The notes: generated from the sequence alone by a model not told the origin. A DNA stretch of 64,000 nt from Pelomonas sp. SE-A7 (GCF_030345705.1 NZ_JAUASW010000001.1:1860001-1924000); one strand, 5' to 3'. Counted from the stretch's first letter, positions 49,581 through 59,801 are shown. A program made the numbers and translations.

Positions 49581-51601
49581 GCGGCCGCCGGTGAGCCGGT
49601 CTGGGGCCGGCCGGCAGCATCCAGCCAAAGGAGCTGGCTGTTGAGGCCGTCGACCAGGCCGATCTCGTAGCCCAGGGCTTCGCCGGCACCGATCTCGACC
49701 TCGGCCTTGCCGCCGCTCAACGAGGCAGACAGCAAGCGCCGCTTGCCGTCTGCCATCAGCTTGACCAGGCTGAGCTGCGGCCAGCGCTGGCCATCCCACT
49801 GCAGGCTCAGGCGAGCGCCGCTCAGCTGGGCCTGCAGCTGGGTCGCCGTTGCCTGCTGCGCGCTGCGCGGCTCGGTTGCGACCACGGCTTGACGCAGCAG
49901 TTGCTGGCCATCGCGCGCGATGCTCAGCGATTCGATGCGGCCCGGATGCGCAATGCTGAAGTGGAAGTGGCGCAGCTGCGGCGCATGCTCGAGCGGCTGG
50001 GCATCGAAAGCCCATTGGCGCAACTCGCCGCTGGCCAGCTTGAGCGTCAGCACGAAGGGGCCGGACTCGGGCCGTTCGGCCTGCCCGCTGAAGGCTCGCG
50101 GTGCCGACAGGCTCAGGCCGCGCGGGCCGATCTCGCCGCTGATCAGCAGCAGCGGTTCGGTTTGCGACTCCACGGCAGCGGCGATCTGCGCGCCCGCCAC
50201 CGCCGGCAGCGTGCTGGGCAGCGCGGTGCGCAGCCGCGCCAGCACCTTGCCGTAGTTGTAGTCCGAGAACCAGTCGCCCGAGCAGTAGCTCATCAGGTCG
50301 TGGTTGTTGGCGTCGTTGGGATCGACGAAGGTCTTGCTGACGCCGTTGTAGCCCCAGACCATGCGGCTGCCGGCGCCCATGCGGGCATCGGCATAGGGAA
50401 ACTTGGTGTCCGGATTGGCCGGCTCGCCGCAGGGCGCGTGCTGCAGGGAGAAGTTGTGGCCCAGCTCATGCTGCAGGGTCTCGCGGGCGTACTCGGGATA
50501 CTCGGGCCGGTCGTAGCCCACGGCCGCGCCACCAGGCCGGTAGCCCAGACCCACATTGCTGCCAATCACCGTCTGGCGCACGAAGCCGTAGTAGTGGGTC
50601 CGCGCAGGGTTGCCCTCCAGGCTGCGCAGCTGGTTGATCTCGGTCAGCAGCTTGGACAGGCCATCGACCCAGTCTTCCTTGACCGTGGGCTGGGCCGTCA
50701 GCGACTGCGAGCGCATCACGGCGCGGGTCTCGAGCTTGAGCGACTGGATCGGCGAACGGGCCGTGATGTAGTCGGGAATGCCGGCCGGGATCTGGGCCAC
50801 CGTGTCGGCAATCTGCAAGGGAATCACGACCAGGGTGATGGCCGGGCTGGGCGAGACGGCCGGCGCGATCTTCTGCGGCGCGCTCTGGCCCGGCAGCGAC
50901 ACCACTAGGCGAAGGCCCGGCTTGACCAGCTCGGCCGGCACGCTGGCGCTGTAGCTGTCGAGCGTGCTCGCCTGGGCCGGCGTGCTCGAAGGGATGGGCA
51001 GCAGCGGCGCATTCAGCGCGATCTCGCGCACCGGCTGGCCGGACAGGTCTTCGATGCGCAGCGTGCCGCTGGGCTTGCAGTGCATGGGCACAGGCGCACG
51101 GGCATTGACCTTGACCAGCACCTCGCGGCCCTGGACCAGTTCCAGCGTCGGGTCCTTGGCATCGACCAGCATCACCTGGGCCAGCTCGACCGAGGCGATG
51201 GACAGCTTGCTCTCATCGACCGGATTGACCTTGAGCGTGGCCGCCGTGGACCTGGTCTGGCCGCCGCTGTTGCTGACGATGACGCTGTAGCGGGCCTGAT
51301 CGTCCGCGGCCTGGGCATTGACCTGCAGCGTGGCCTTGTTGGCGCCGGGGATGTCCTGGTCGTTGCGCTGCCACTGGAAGCTCAGCGGCCCGGTGCCCGA
51401 GGCTGCCACGCTGAACATCACGGCCTCGCAGCGCTGGGCTTCGGCCGAGGCGGGCTGGGTGAGGATGGCCGGCGGAGTCACGACGACCGTGCTGCCGCTG
51501 CTGCCACCACCACCACCGCCCCCGCCGCCACAAGCAGCAAGCAGGCCGGCCAGCACACCGGCCAGCGACAGGGCCGTTGCCTTCTTGAACTTTCCTTGCA
51601 T
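49547..51601 (-). CDS. Lipoprotein metzincin metallopeptidase with Ig-like domain
   Basis: The 684-residue lipoprotein has a signal ending LAAC (Cys24), a poly-Gly linker, an Ig-like domain (about 45-130: FQWQRNDQDIPGANKATL, YSVIVSNSGG) and a central peptidase domain. The zinc site is H378-E-L-G-H382-N-F-S-L-Q-H388, with NNHDLMSYCSGDW downstream as the Met-turn. Tail residues (about 510-680) form a beta-rich domain. It probably acts on the outside of the cell. The ATG has AGGAGG four bases ahead. Family beyond metzincin is uncertain. Confidence 0.8.
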   Translation of the reverse strand: MQGKFKKATALSLAGVLAGLLAACGGGGGGGGGSSGSTVVVTPPAILTQPASAEAQRCEAVMFSVAASGTGPLSFQWQRNDQDIPGANKATLQVNAQAADDQARYSVIVSNSGGQTRSTAATLKVNPVDESKLSIASVELAQVMLVDAKDPTLELVQGREVLVKVNARAPVPMHCKPSGTLRIEDLSGQPVREIALNAPLLPIPSSTPAQASTLDSYSASVPAELVKPGLRLVVSLPGQSAPQKIAPAVSPSPAITLVVIPLQIADTVAQIPAGIPDYITARSPIQSLKLETRAVMRSQSLTAQPTVKEDWVDGLSKLLTEINQLRSLEGNPARTHYYGFVRQTVIGSNVGLGYRPGGAAVGYDRPEYPEYARETLQHELGHNFSLQHAPCGEPANPDTKFPYADARMGAGSRMVWGYNGVSKTFVDPNDANNHDLMSYCSGDWFSDYNYGKVLARLRTALPSTLPAVAGAQIAAAVESQTEPLLLISGEIGPRGLSLSAPRAFSGQAERPESGPFVLTLKLASGELRQWAFDAQPLEHAPQLRHFHFSIAHPGRIESLSIARDGQQLLRQAVVATEPRSAQQATATQLQAQLSGARLSLQWDGQRWPQLSLVKLMADGKRRLLSASLSGGKAEVEIGAGEALGYEIGLVDGLNSQLLWLDAAGRPQTGSPAAAQSRGAAWLAL

Positions 51602-51705
51602 GATTCCTCCTGAGTCTGGCCGCTCATGCGCAGTCACCGCTCTTCTTGTCGGGGCCGGACTATAGCGGTCCGCTCCGACGCGACTCAGAAGATCTCCGGG
51701 TCAAT

Positions 51706-54507
51706 TCACTTCGCGGCGAAATCCCCTGCCGTGCTCGTCACGAAAGCATCGGCCTTGACCAGGCGGCGCCAGGCCGCGTTGACCTGGGCCACGCTCAGCT
51801 TCTGCAGCTGGGCTTCCAGGGCACCGTCATAGCCCAGCCAGTCCTTGGCAATCTCGGCGAACCAGTTCAGCGAGGTCGCCAGGCTGGCCTCGCCGGCGCG
51901 GGCCTGGCGCCAGCTTTCCAGCAGGTCCTTGCGGGCGCGGGTCAACTCCAGCTCGGTGATGCCGTCGCGGCTCATGCGCACCAGTTCCTCCTGCACCACG
52001 GCCAGGATGCGCTCGCGGTTCTGCGGCGCGAAGGTTCCGCCAATGCCCAGCCCGCCGTCCCGACCGAAATAAGGCGCCTGCAGGCTCGCACCGATGCCAT
52101 AGGTGAGGCCTTCCTTCTGCCGCACCCGGTCGCTCAGCCGGCTGTCCAGGCCGCCTGCGCCGAAAACCTGCACCGCCACCAGCATGGGCAGGTAGTCGGC
52201 GTCCTGGCCGGACAGCTCGAAGCGCTGGGTCATGCGGAAGATCGCGCTGGTCTTGTCCTTGGCCTGCACGTCGAAGCGGGCCGGCGGCAGCGCCACCGCC
52301 TTGCTGACATGGCGCACGTAGCGCGGCGCCTGCGGCTTCTTCCAGCCACCAAAGGCCTGCTCCAGCGCCGCCTCCAGACCGGCCGGGATCGCGCCGACCA
52401 CGGCTATGCGGGCATCGTCGGCCGACCAGTACTCGGTCCAGAAGCGCTGCACGTCGGCGAGCTGCGTGCGCTTGAGCTCGTCGATCTGCTCGTCCAGGCT
52501 GGCCAGGTAGTCAGGATCGCCCTTGACCGCGCCGCGGGCCTGGTTGGCATGCGCTCGCGTGGCTTCGGAGCGCAGCAGCTCCAGCTCCTGGCGCGAGGCC
52601 TCCATCTGGGCCAGGCCCTGCTTCTTGATGCGGTCGAAGGCATCAGGCGGCAGCAGCGGCTTCTGCAGGACGTCGGCCGCGATCTTCAGCACGGCGAGCA
52701 AGGTGTCCTTCTCGGCGCTGATGCTGACCGTGGCGCCCTGGTTGCCGCCGCGGATGTCGAGGCCGGCCTTGAGCTTGACCAGCTCGTCGCGCAGTTTCTG
52801 CTTGTCCCAGCTGGCGCTGCCCTCGTCCATCAGCTCGTCGATCATGCCGGTGCCCAGGGCCGCCGTGGTCGCCCGCGGCTCGCCCCAGCGCAGCTTCATC
52901 TGCAGCTGGACCTGGTTGCCGCGGGTCTGCTTGGCCAGTTGCGAGAGCACGAGGCCCGATGGCAGCCTGGAGACCTTGGTGCGGGCCTGCAGGTTCTGCA
53001 CCGTGGGGTCGAAGCGTTCGCCCTCCTCCACCTTGGGCGGGCCCTGAAGCTTGCTCAGGCGTTCGGCCAGCGGCGGTGCCGGCGGGATGGCCACGCGCTC
53101 CACCTCGGTGGCCGGCAGGTAGCGGCCCAGGGTCCGGTTGGCCGGCTTGAAATAGGCCTGACGCACCCGCTCCACGTCTTCCAGGCTGACCTTGGGAATG
53201 TCCTCGACCAGCTGGAACAGCAGCCGCCAGTCGCCGGCGCCCAGCAGCGAGGAGATCTGCTGGATCAGGGCCTCGGGATGCTTCATCTGCTGGCGATAGC
53301 TCACCACCGCGATTTCGCGCACCCGCTCCAGTTCCGACTGCTCGAAAGGCTTGCCGCTCCGGCCTTCCACCAGGTCCAACAGCTTGCGCTCGACCTCGGC
53401 GGCGTCGGCGCCCGGTGCCAGCGCCGCCATGGCCTGGGTGCTGCCCGGTGCAGCGCCGCCCAGGCCGCCCAGGCCGGCGCCGACGGCCAGCTTGGTCTCG
53501 ACCAGCTCCTTGTACAGATGGCCACTGGGCTGCATGGACATCAAGAGGCTCAGCACCAGCAGCGGCGCGCTGTCCGGATGGGCGATCGAGGGCACGTGGT
53601 AGGAAGCCATCAGCATCGGCTGGCCACCGACGCGGCGCACCACCACGCTGCGCTCGCCGTCCTGTGGCGGCTCGGCCGTGTAGGGCTCGACCAGTTGCGC
53701 GGCCGGACGGACCAGCGGACCAAAGGCGCGCACTATGGACGCCAGCACCTTGTCCACCTCGAAGCGGCCGGCCACCAGCAGCGTGGCGTTGTCGGGCCGG
53801 TAGTAGCGCTTGTAGAAACCCTGCAGCCGCTCGATGGGCACGTTCTCGATATCGCTCTTGGGGCCTATGGTCGAGTGGCCGTAGGGATGCCAGTCGTTGG
53901 CCACCGCCATCACCCGCCGGCTCAGCACGCCCATCGGGTCGTTCTCGCCGTTCTCGTACTCGTTGCGGACCACGGTCATCTCGGAGTCCAGGTCGGCCTT
54001 GGCGATGAAGCTGTTGACCATGCGGTCGGCCTCGAAGCCCAGGGCCCAGTCCAGCGTCTGCTCGTTGGCGTTGAAGGAGGCGAAGTAGTTGGTGCGGTCC
54101 ACCGTGGTCGTGCCATTGGTCCTCATGGCCCGGTCCTTGAACGCCTGGTCGGGCTTGGGAGTCTTGGGCGTGCCCTTGAAGACCAGGTGCTCCAGCAGAT
54201 GGGCCATGCCGTATTCGCCCTGCGACTCATGACGGCTGCCGACCCGGTAGGTGATGTTGACCGTGGTCGTGCTCTGCGCCTGGTCGGGGAAGAGCAGGAT
54301 CTGCAGGCCGTTGGCCAGCCGGTATTCGCGGATGCCGCCCAGCTCGCGCACGAACTGGGGCTTCTCGGCCTTGGCGGCCGCCTTGGCCGCCACCGGCGGC
54401 TTGCCGCCCTTGTCCATCTTGACCGGCGGCGTGGCCTGGGCAGCGGCGCAGACCAGGGCTGCGCTCAAGAGACTCAGACGGAAAAACCTGTGGCTGTGCG
54501 CGTTCAT
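51706..54507 (-). CDS. Secreted M16 family zinc peptidase (two-domain)
   Basis: The 933-residue protein has a signal peptide (to about Ala25), an N-terminal M16 domain with the inverted zinc motif H103-L-L-E-H107 (MAHLLEHLVFKGT) and the distal Glu in VVRNEYENGE, and a second M16-like half that lacks HxxEH. This is the usual active plus inactive layout of full-length M16 peptidases. The ATG at 54505-54507 has GGAGGG seven bases ahead. It lies 61 bp after the MFS gene. Confidence 0.9.
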   Translation of the reverse strand: MNAHSHRFFRLSLLSAALVCAAAQATPPVKMDKGGKPPVAAKAAAKAEKPQFVRELGGIREYRLANGLQILLFPDQAQSTTTVNITYRVGSRHESQGEYGMAHLLEHLVFKGTPKTPKPDQAFKDRAMRTNGTTTVDRTNYFASFNANEQTLDWALGFEADRMVNSFIAKADLDSEMTVVRNEYENGENDPMGVLSRRVMAVANDWHPYGHSTIGPKSDIENVPIERLQGFYKRYYRPDNATLLVAGRFEVDKVLASIVRAFGPLVRPAAQLVEPYTAEPPQDGERSVVVRRVGGQPMLMASYHVPSIAHPDSAPLLVLSLLMSMQPSGHLYKELVETKLAVGAGLGGLGGAAPGSTQAMAALAPGADAAEVERKLLDLVEGRSGKPFEQSELERVREIAVVSYRQQMKHPEALIQQISSLLGAGDWRLLFQLVEDIPKVSLEDVERVRQAYFKPANRTLGRYLPATEVERVAIPPAPPLAERLSKLQGPPKVEEGERFDPTVQNLQARTKVSRLPSGLVLSQLAKQTRGNQVQLQMKLRWGEPRATTAALGTGMIDELMDEGSASWDKQKLRDELVKLKAGLDIRGGNQGATVSISAEKDTLLAVLKIAADVLQKPLLPPDAFDRIKKQGLAQMEASRQELELLRSEATRAHANQARGAVKGDPDYLASLDEQIDELKRTQLADVQRFWTEYWSADDARIAVVGAIPAGLEAALEQAFGGWKKPQAPRYVRHVSKAVALPPARFDVQAKDKTSAIFRMTQRFELSGQDADYLPMLVAVQVFGAGGLDSRLSDRVRQKEGLTYGIGASLQAPYFGRDGGLGIGGTFAPQNRERILAVVQEELVRMSRDGITELELTRARKDLLESWRQARAGEASLATSLNWFAEIAKDWLGYDGALEAQLQKLSVAQVNAAWRRLVKADAFVTSTAGDFAAK

Positions 54508-54568
54508 CTGGCGGCCCTCCCGGCCCACTGCAAAGGGAGTGCATTTTGCGCCCGCGCCGGGCGCCGCC

Positions 54569-55732
54569 CTATCCGTTCTTGAGCGAGCTGGCCGGCCACT
54601 GCGCCAGCAGCAGCAGGCTGGCCATCAGCCACATGGGCGCCGCCGCAAAGCTGGCGCTGGCCAGCAGGCCGAAGCCCAGCGGCATGGCCACGGTGGCGCT
54701 GTTGACCGTCAGCATGCGCAGGCCCAGCGCCTGGCCGTGGCGCTCGGGCGGCGTGACCTGGTGCAGCATGGACAGCACCATGGGCTGGACCGAACCCAGA
54801 GCCACGCCCAGCAGGGCCGAGCCGGCCATCAAGCCCAGCGTGCCCGGCAGCCAGGCATAGGCCGCCAGCATGCTCATGGCCAGCAGCATGGCGCTGCGCA
54901 GGGCCTTGAGTTCGTTCAGGTGCACGGCCCAGCGCACGATGGCCAGGCGCACCACCGAGGCCGCCACGGCGAAGCTGCCCAGCACCAGGCCGATGCTGGA
55001 GGCCGAAAGCTCGCGAGCATGGCCGACCACCGGCACGACGAAGCTGTGCGAATCCCAGGAGGCCGACAGCGCGATATTGACCAGCAGCAGCTTGCGGATC
55101 GCCGGCTGCTTCAACAGATCCCAGGCCGGCCGGCTCTTGGCGCCGGCCGCGGGCGGCTTGGGCGGATGGCGCGGCACCTTCTGCGCCAGCAGCCAGGCCA
55201 GGCCGGGCAGCAGCACGGCCAGGGCGAAGGCGGCGCGAAAGCCCACATGGTCGATCAGCAGGCCGGCGGCCACTGGCGCGATGGCGTTGGACAGCGCCGG
55301 CCCCAGCGCCACCCAGCTGAATACCTTCTTCAGCTCGGAAGGCTCGTCGGCCATCAGCCCGGCCTCGCGCTGGATGGCCACGGCCGCCACGGCAATGGCG
55401 CCACCGCTGGCCAGGCAGGACAGGCCCATGGCCCAGACCGACTGCCAGATCAGCGCAACCGTGGCCCCGGCCGTGGCCAACAGCACGCCTATGCCGACCG
55501 GCCTGTGGAAGCCGTGCCGATCCGCCTGGCGGCCGGCCCACAGCGACAGCAGGATGGGCGCCACCGCGAACAGGCTGAGGAGCAGACCCACGGTCCATTC
55601 GCCATAGCCCTGCTTGAGCACCCAGAGGCTGGACGCGACCCGGGTCACCGCCATGCAGGCATGGACGGCGATCAGTGTGGCGATGACGGCGGGAAAGGCG
55701 CGGCGCAGGTCGCGGGGCGGGGCGTCTTGCAT
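54569..55732 (-). CDS. MFS transporter
   Basis: The 387-residue carrier has about 12 transmembrane helices. The motif-A-like loop LSLWAGRQADRHGFHRPVG lies between helices 2 and 3, and LLGVALGSVQPMVLSMLHQ is in the second half. The substrate is unknown; the resemblance is to drug-efflux type MFS members. It starts 4 bp after the rmuC stop, so the two are probably co-transcribed. Confidence 0.85.
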   Translation of the reverse strand: MQDAPPRDLRRAFPAVIATLIAVHACMAVTRVASSLWVLKQGYGEWTVGLLLSLFAVAPILLSLWAGRQADRHGFHRPVGIGVLLATAGATVALIWQSVWAMGLSCLASGGAIAVAAVAIQREAGLMADEPSELKKVFSWVALGPALSNAIAPVAAGLLIDHVGFRAAFALAVLLPGLAWLLAQKVPRHPPKPPAAGAKSRPAWDLLKQPAIRKLLLVNIALSASWDSHSFVVPVVGHARELSASSIGLVLGSFAVAASVVRLAIVRWAVHLNELKALRSAMLLAMSMLAAYAWLPGTLGLMAGSALLGVALGSVQPMVLSMLHQVTPPERHGQALGLRMLTVNSATVAMPLGFGLLASASFAAAPMWLMASLLLLAQWPASSLKNG

Positions 55733-55736
55733 GGAC

Positions 55737-57137
55737 TCAGGCTTCGCCTTCGTCGTCAGCGCCGGCTTGATCCAGCCTCAGCAGTTTCTGGCTCGCATCG
55801 TCCGGTAGCGCCTCGACCGTCTTGAGCTTGCGGCTCATCTGGCGGGTGCGGGTCTCGGCCAGCTCGATGCTGCTGCTGGCCTCGTCCAGCTTCTTCTTGG
55901 TCTTGGCCAGTACCTCGCCGAACTTGCCGAACTCGGTCTTGACCGCGCCCAGCACCTCCCAGACCTCGGCCGAGCGCTTCTCCAGCGCCAGCGTGCGAAA
56001 GCCCATCTGCAGGCTGGACAGCGTGGCCAGCAGCGTGGTCGGGCCGACCAGCATCACCTTGTGCTCGCGCTGCAGGCCTTCGACCAGGCCGGGCCGGCGC
56101 AGCGCCTCGGCGTAGAGGCCTTCGGTGGGCAGGAAGAGGATGCCGAAATCGGTGGTGTGGGGCGGCGCCACGTACTTGACGCGGATGGACCGCGCTTCCA
56201 GCTTGAGCCGGGCTTCAATCGCCTTGGCCGCGGCCTCGACACCGGCGACGTCGGCCTGCTCGTGCGCTTCAAGCAGGCGCTCGTAGTCCTCGCGCGGGAA
56301 CTTGGCATCGATGGGCAGCCACAGCGGCTGGCCGTCGTCGCGCTGGCCCGGCAGCTTGATGGCGAACTCCACCCTTTCGTTGCTGCCCGGCACCGTGGCC
56401 ACGTTGGCGGCGTACTGCTCGGGCGTGAACACCTGCTCCAGCAGGCCGGCCAGCTGCACCTCGCCGAAGATGCCGCGGGTCTTCACATTGGTCAGCACCC
56501 GGTTCAGCGAACCGACGTCGCGGGCCAGGCCCTGCATCTCGCCCAGGCCCTTGTGGACCTGCTCCAGCCGCTCGGCCACCTGCTTGAAGCTCTCGCCCAG
56601 GCGCTGCTCCAGCGTGGCGTGCAGCTTCTCGTCCACCGTGGCGCGCATCTGCTCCAGCTTCTTCTCGTTGTCCTGCTGGATGCTGGTGAGGCGGGCCTCC
56701 ACCGTCTGGCGTACCTCGGCCAGGCGCTGCTCGTTGCTGCTGGACATGGCCTTGAGCTGCTCGCGCATCGCCTCGGCCAGGCGCTGCATGGCCTCGGTCA
56801 GGGCCTGGGCGCTGCGCTGGGCGGCGGCGTCCTGGGCCTCGCGCGCGGCCAGCGCCTGGCTGGCCAGCGACTGGTTCGTGCCCTGCAGGCCCTGGCTCAG
56901 CACCTGCTGGAACTGGGCCAGACCCTGGACCAGCTCCTGACGGGTCGAGCTGGCGCTGCGGCCCAGCTCGTCGCGCAGCTCGCGCTCCAGGCGCTCGTTG
57001 CTCTGTTGCAGGGCCTGGGTCAGCTGCGGCGAGGCCTGGCTCTGCGATTTCAGGCGCAGCCAGACGGTCAGCAGCAAGGCCAGAACCAGGGCCAGCAGGC
57101 CCAGCAACAGCAGGTCGAAAGCGCTCATGCGGGCCAT
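55737..57137 (-). CDS. rmuC: DNA recombination protein RmuC
   Basis: The 466-residue protein has an N-terminal transmembrane helix (about 8-25), a long coiled coil (about 35-215, Gln/Glu/Arg-rich) and the RmuC nuclease-like core. Its landmarks are NVKTRGIFGEVQLAGLLEQV, LWLPIDAKFPREDYERL and FLPTEGLYAEAL. RmuC limits inversions between short repeats. Starts at 57137 and 57128 are both possible. It is the first gene of the rmuC-MFS-M16 run and diverges from the oxidase gene, 122 bp apart. Confidence 0.93.
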   Translation of the reverse strand: MARMSAFDLLLLGLLALVLALLLTVWLRLKSQSQASPQLTQALQQSNERLERELRDELGRSASSTRQELVQGLAQFQQVLSQGLQGTNQSLASQALAAREAQDAAAQRSAQALTEAMQRLAEAMREQLKAMSSSNEQRLAEVRQTVEARLTSIQQDNEKKLEQMRATVDEKLHATLEQRLGESFKQVAERLEQVHKGLGEMQGLARDVGSLNRVLTNVKTRGIFGEVQLAGLLEQVFTPEQYAANVATVPGSNERVEFAIKLPGQRDDGQPLWLPIDAKFPREDYERLLEAHEQADVAGVEAAAKAIEARLKLEARSIRVKYVAPPHTTDFGILFLPTEGLYAEALRRPGLVEGLQREHKVMLVGPTTLLATLSSLQMGFRTLALEKRSAEVWEVLGAVKTEFGKFGEVLAKTKKKLDEASSSIELAETRTRQMSRKLKTVEALPDDASQKLLRLDQAGADDEGEA

Positions 57138-57259
57138 TGTCTCAGCAGCCCAAGTCCCGCCTTGTCCCCTGCGTCTTGCCCTCGCACCCGGGTCAACCCG
57201 GTGGTATTGGACTTTTATTGGTCTTACATTGGTAGTCGATTGGAGTGGAAGAGGGAGCG

Positions 57260-58792
57260 ATGGACAGACGACAGTTCCTGGCCCTGGGGGGCCGGGCCGC
57301 GTGGTCGGGAAGCGCGGTGCTGTTGGCTGGCGGCTTGACCGCTTGTGGTGGGGGTGGAGGCTCGACGGCCGCCACTCCCACTTCTTCTTTGCCCACGCCG
57401 CCCGCCTCGGCCTGGAACGACTTGGCGCGCCAGATGCAGGGCCAGTTGCTGCAGCCCGGCCAGGCCGACTTCGAGCGCCTGGCCCGCGCCGCCAATGCCC
57501 GTTACGACAGTCTGCAGCCCCAGGCCATTGCCCGCTGCGCCAGCACGGCCGACGTCGCCACCGCCCTCGCCTACGCCAGCCAGCAGAAGCTGTCGTTCAC
57601 GGCCCGCAGCGGCGGCCACAGCTACCTGGGCGCCAGCAGTGGCAGCGCCCTGATGATCGACGTCGGTGCCCTGGATTCGGTGCTGCTGGACGGCGAGCGC
57701 GTCACCGTGGGCGCCGGCGCCAAGCTGGCCGATGTCTACGACAGCCTGATCTCGGCCGGCCGCTGCATCCCCTCGGGCAGCTGCGTCAGCGTGGGCATAG
57801 CCGGCATCACCCTGGGCGGCGGCGTGGGCGTGCTGGACCGGGCCTATGGCCTGAGCTGCGACGCCCTGGTCTCGGCCCGGCTGATCACGGCCGACGGCCG
57901 GCAGATCGTGTGCAGCGCGACCGAGTCACCCGACCTGTTCTGGGCCCTGCGCGGCGGTGGCGGCGGCCAGTTCGGCCTGGTCAGCTCGCTGACTTTCCAG
58001 ACCCATGCCGTGGGCCCGCTGACCCAGTTCGGCGCCAGCTTCCAGCTGGCCGACCTGCCGGCCGTGCTGGCCGCCTGGCAGGACTGGCCTCAGACCCTGC
58101 CCGACCGCATCTGGTCGCAGCTGGCGCTGTCGGCCCAGGGCAGCGTCTACCTGTGGGGACTGGCGATCGGCGACACCGCCTTCGCGCAAGCGCATTGGGA
58201 AGGACTCTTGAGCCGCATTGGCCGAGCACCGGCCGACAAGAGCCTGCAACTGCGCAGCTATCGCGAGGTGATGCTAGGGGCCTGCCTCAATATCAGCCGC
58301 GCCCAATGCCATCTGCCCAGCCAGAACGCCAGCGGCGTGCTCGGCCGCGTGGCCATGGCGGCCAGCTCGGACTTCTTCGACCAGCCGCTGGACGGCAACG
58401 GCATCGCCGCCTTGCAGCAAGCGCTGCAGCAGCGCCGCGACAGCCAGCGCACGGGCACGGTGCTGCTCAATCTGATGGGCGGCGCCGTCGGCCGCGTGGC
58501 GCCGGAGGCCACGGCCTTTGCGCACCGCCGCGCCCTGTTCAGCGCCCAATACCTGGCCGAGTACGCGGCCGGCACTTCGTCCAGCACCTTGGACGAAGCC
58601 GCAGCCTGGACTCACGGCATGCGCTCGACGATGCAGCGCTGGAGCAGCGGCGGCGCCTACGTGAACTACCTCGACGGCTTGCTGGACAAGCCGGCCGAGG
58701 CCTATTTCGGAGCCAACCTCGCGCGGCTCCGGCAGCTCAAGCAGAGCTGGGATCCGACCGGCCTGTTCAAGGGCACGCCCTCACTGGCCTGA
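57260..58792 (+). CDS. Berberine-bridge-type FAD oxidoreductase with Tat/lipoprotein leader
   Basis: The 510-residue protein starts MDRRQFLALGG, a twin-arginine leader, and ends its leader at a lipobox-like LTAC. The PP-loop FAD domain follows with H120 in RSGGHSYLG and C175 in SGSCVSVGIAG, the two residues that bind FAD covalently in bicovalent BBE-like oxidases. ALRGGGGGQFGLV continues the cofactor site and the C-terminal berberine motif FGANLARLRQLKQSWDP closes it. It probably oxidises an alcohol or sugar in the periplasm. Confidence 0.87.
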   Translation: MDRRQFLALGGRAAWSGSAVLLAGGLTACGGGGGSTAATPTSSLPTPPASAWNDLARQMQGQLLQPGQADFERLARAANARYDSLQPQAIARCASTADVATALAYASQQKLSFTARSGGHSYLGASSGSALMIDVGALDSVLLDGERVTVGAGAKLADVYDSLISAGRCIPSGSCVSVGIAGITLGGGVGVLDRAYGLSCDALVSARLITADGRQIVCSATESPDLFWALRGGGGGQFGLVSSLTFQTHAVGPLTQFGASFQLADLPAVLAAWQDWPQTLPDRIWSQLALSAQGSVYLWGLAIGDTAFAQAHWEGLLSRIGRAPADKSLQLRSYREVMLGACLNISRAQCHLPSQNASGVLGRVAMAASSDFFDQPLDGNGIAALQQALQQRRDSQRTGTVLLNLMGGAVGRVAPEATAFAHRRALFSAQYLAEYAAGTSSSTLDEAAAWTHGMRSTMQRWSSGGAYVNYLDGLLDKPAEAYFGANLARLRQLKQSWDPTGLFKGTPSLA

Positions 58793-58798
58793 AGCCGC

Positions 58799-59785
58799 TC
58801 AGCGGCCGGCCAGCACTTCTGGATTCAGCGGCGTGGGCGGCGTGCCGCCGGTCAGCGCGGCGATCAGGTTGTCGGCTGCCAGGTCGGCCATGGCCAGCCG
58901 GGTCTTCACGCTGGCGCTGGCGATGTGCGGGGTCAGCACCACGTTGGGCAGGGTCAGCAGATCGGGATTGACGCGCGGCTCGCCTTCGAACACGTCGAGG
59001 CCGGCTGCGGCGATGCGGCGTTCGCGCAGCGCCTGGGCCAGGGCGGCGTCATCGACGATGCCGCCGCGGGCCACATTGGTCAGCGTGGACTCGGGCTTCA
59101 TCTGGGCGAGTTCGACGGCGCCTATCGCGTGGTGCGATTCGGCCGAGTACGGCAGGACCAGGACCAGGTGATCGGCCTCACGGAGCAACTGCTCCTTGCT
59201 CACATAGCGGGCCCCGACCTCGGCCTCCTGCTCGGCCGGCAGGCGCGAACGGTTGTGATAGATCACCGGCATGCCGAAGCCCAGGTGGCCGCGCCGCGCA
59301 ATCGCCCGGCCTATGCGGCCCATGCCCAGGATGCCCAGCGTCGCGCCATGCACATCGGAGCCGGTGAACATGTCGTAGGACCACTGCTTCCATTCGCCGC
59401 GGCGCAGGAAATGCTCGCTCTCGGCCATGCGCCGGGCCGTGGCCATCATCAGTGCGAAGCCGAAGTCGGCCGTGGTCTCGGTCAGCACGTCGGGCGTATT
59501 GCTGGCCATCACGCCGCGGGCGGTGCAGGCCGGCAGGTCGATGTTGTTGTAGCCCACGGCCATGTTGCAGACCGCCTTGAGCCGCGGGCAGGCCTCCAGC
59601 ACCTCGGCATCGATGCGCTCGCTGCCGGTGATGAAGGCGCCGTCCTTGTCCTGCAGGCGAGCGACCAGCTCGGCCTTGGGCCAGACGCGGTCCTCGTCAT
59701 TGCCCTCGACCTCGAAATGTGCGGCCAGCCGCTGCAGCACCGAATCGAACACGCGGCGGGCCACCAGAACCTTGGGCTTGGACAT
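58799..59785 (-). CDS. D-2-hydroxyacid dehydrogenase (glyoxylate/hydroxypyruvate reductase type)
   Basis: The 328-residue enzyme has the NAD(P) loop GMGRIGRAIARRG and the catalytic Arg (NVARGGIVDD), Glu (GLDVFEGEP) and His (LTPHIASAS) in order. The N-terminal VAVGYNNIDLP-like segment (here MAVGYNNIDLP) is typical of GhrB/GyaR reductases. It reduces glyoxylate or hydroxypyruvate, or oxidises D-glycerate. It is the last gene of the HDAC-to-dehydrogenase run, 16 bp after the antiporter. Confidence 0.9.
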   Translation of the reverse strand: MSKPKVLVARRVFDSVLQRLAAHFEVEGNDEDRVWPKAELVARLQDKDGAFITGSERIDAEVLEACPRLKAVCNMAVGYNNIDLPACTARGVMASNTPDVLTETTADFGFALMMATARRMAESEHFLRRGEWKQWSYDMFTGSDVHGATLGILGMGRIGRAIARRGHLGFGMPVIYHNRSRLPAEQEAEVGARYVSKEQLLREADHLVLVLPYSAESHHAIGAVELAQMKPESTLTNVARGGIVDDAALAQALRERRIAAAGLDVFEGEPRVNPDLLTLPNVVLTPHIASASVKTRLAMADLAADNLIAALTGGTPPTPLNPEVLAGR

Positions 59786-59801
59786 AGCGGACTCCCTGTT
59801 G

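Noticed and set aside
51646..54582. Long + strand open frame opposite the M16 peptidase
   Set aside because: The minus strand encodes a full M16 peptidase with signal peptide and zinc motif; the + frame is low-complexity (Gln/His/Arg rich) with no domain pattern.
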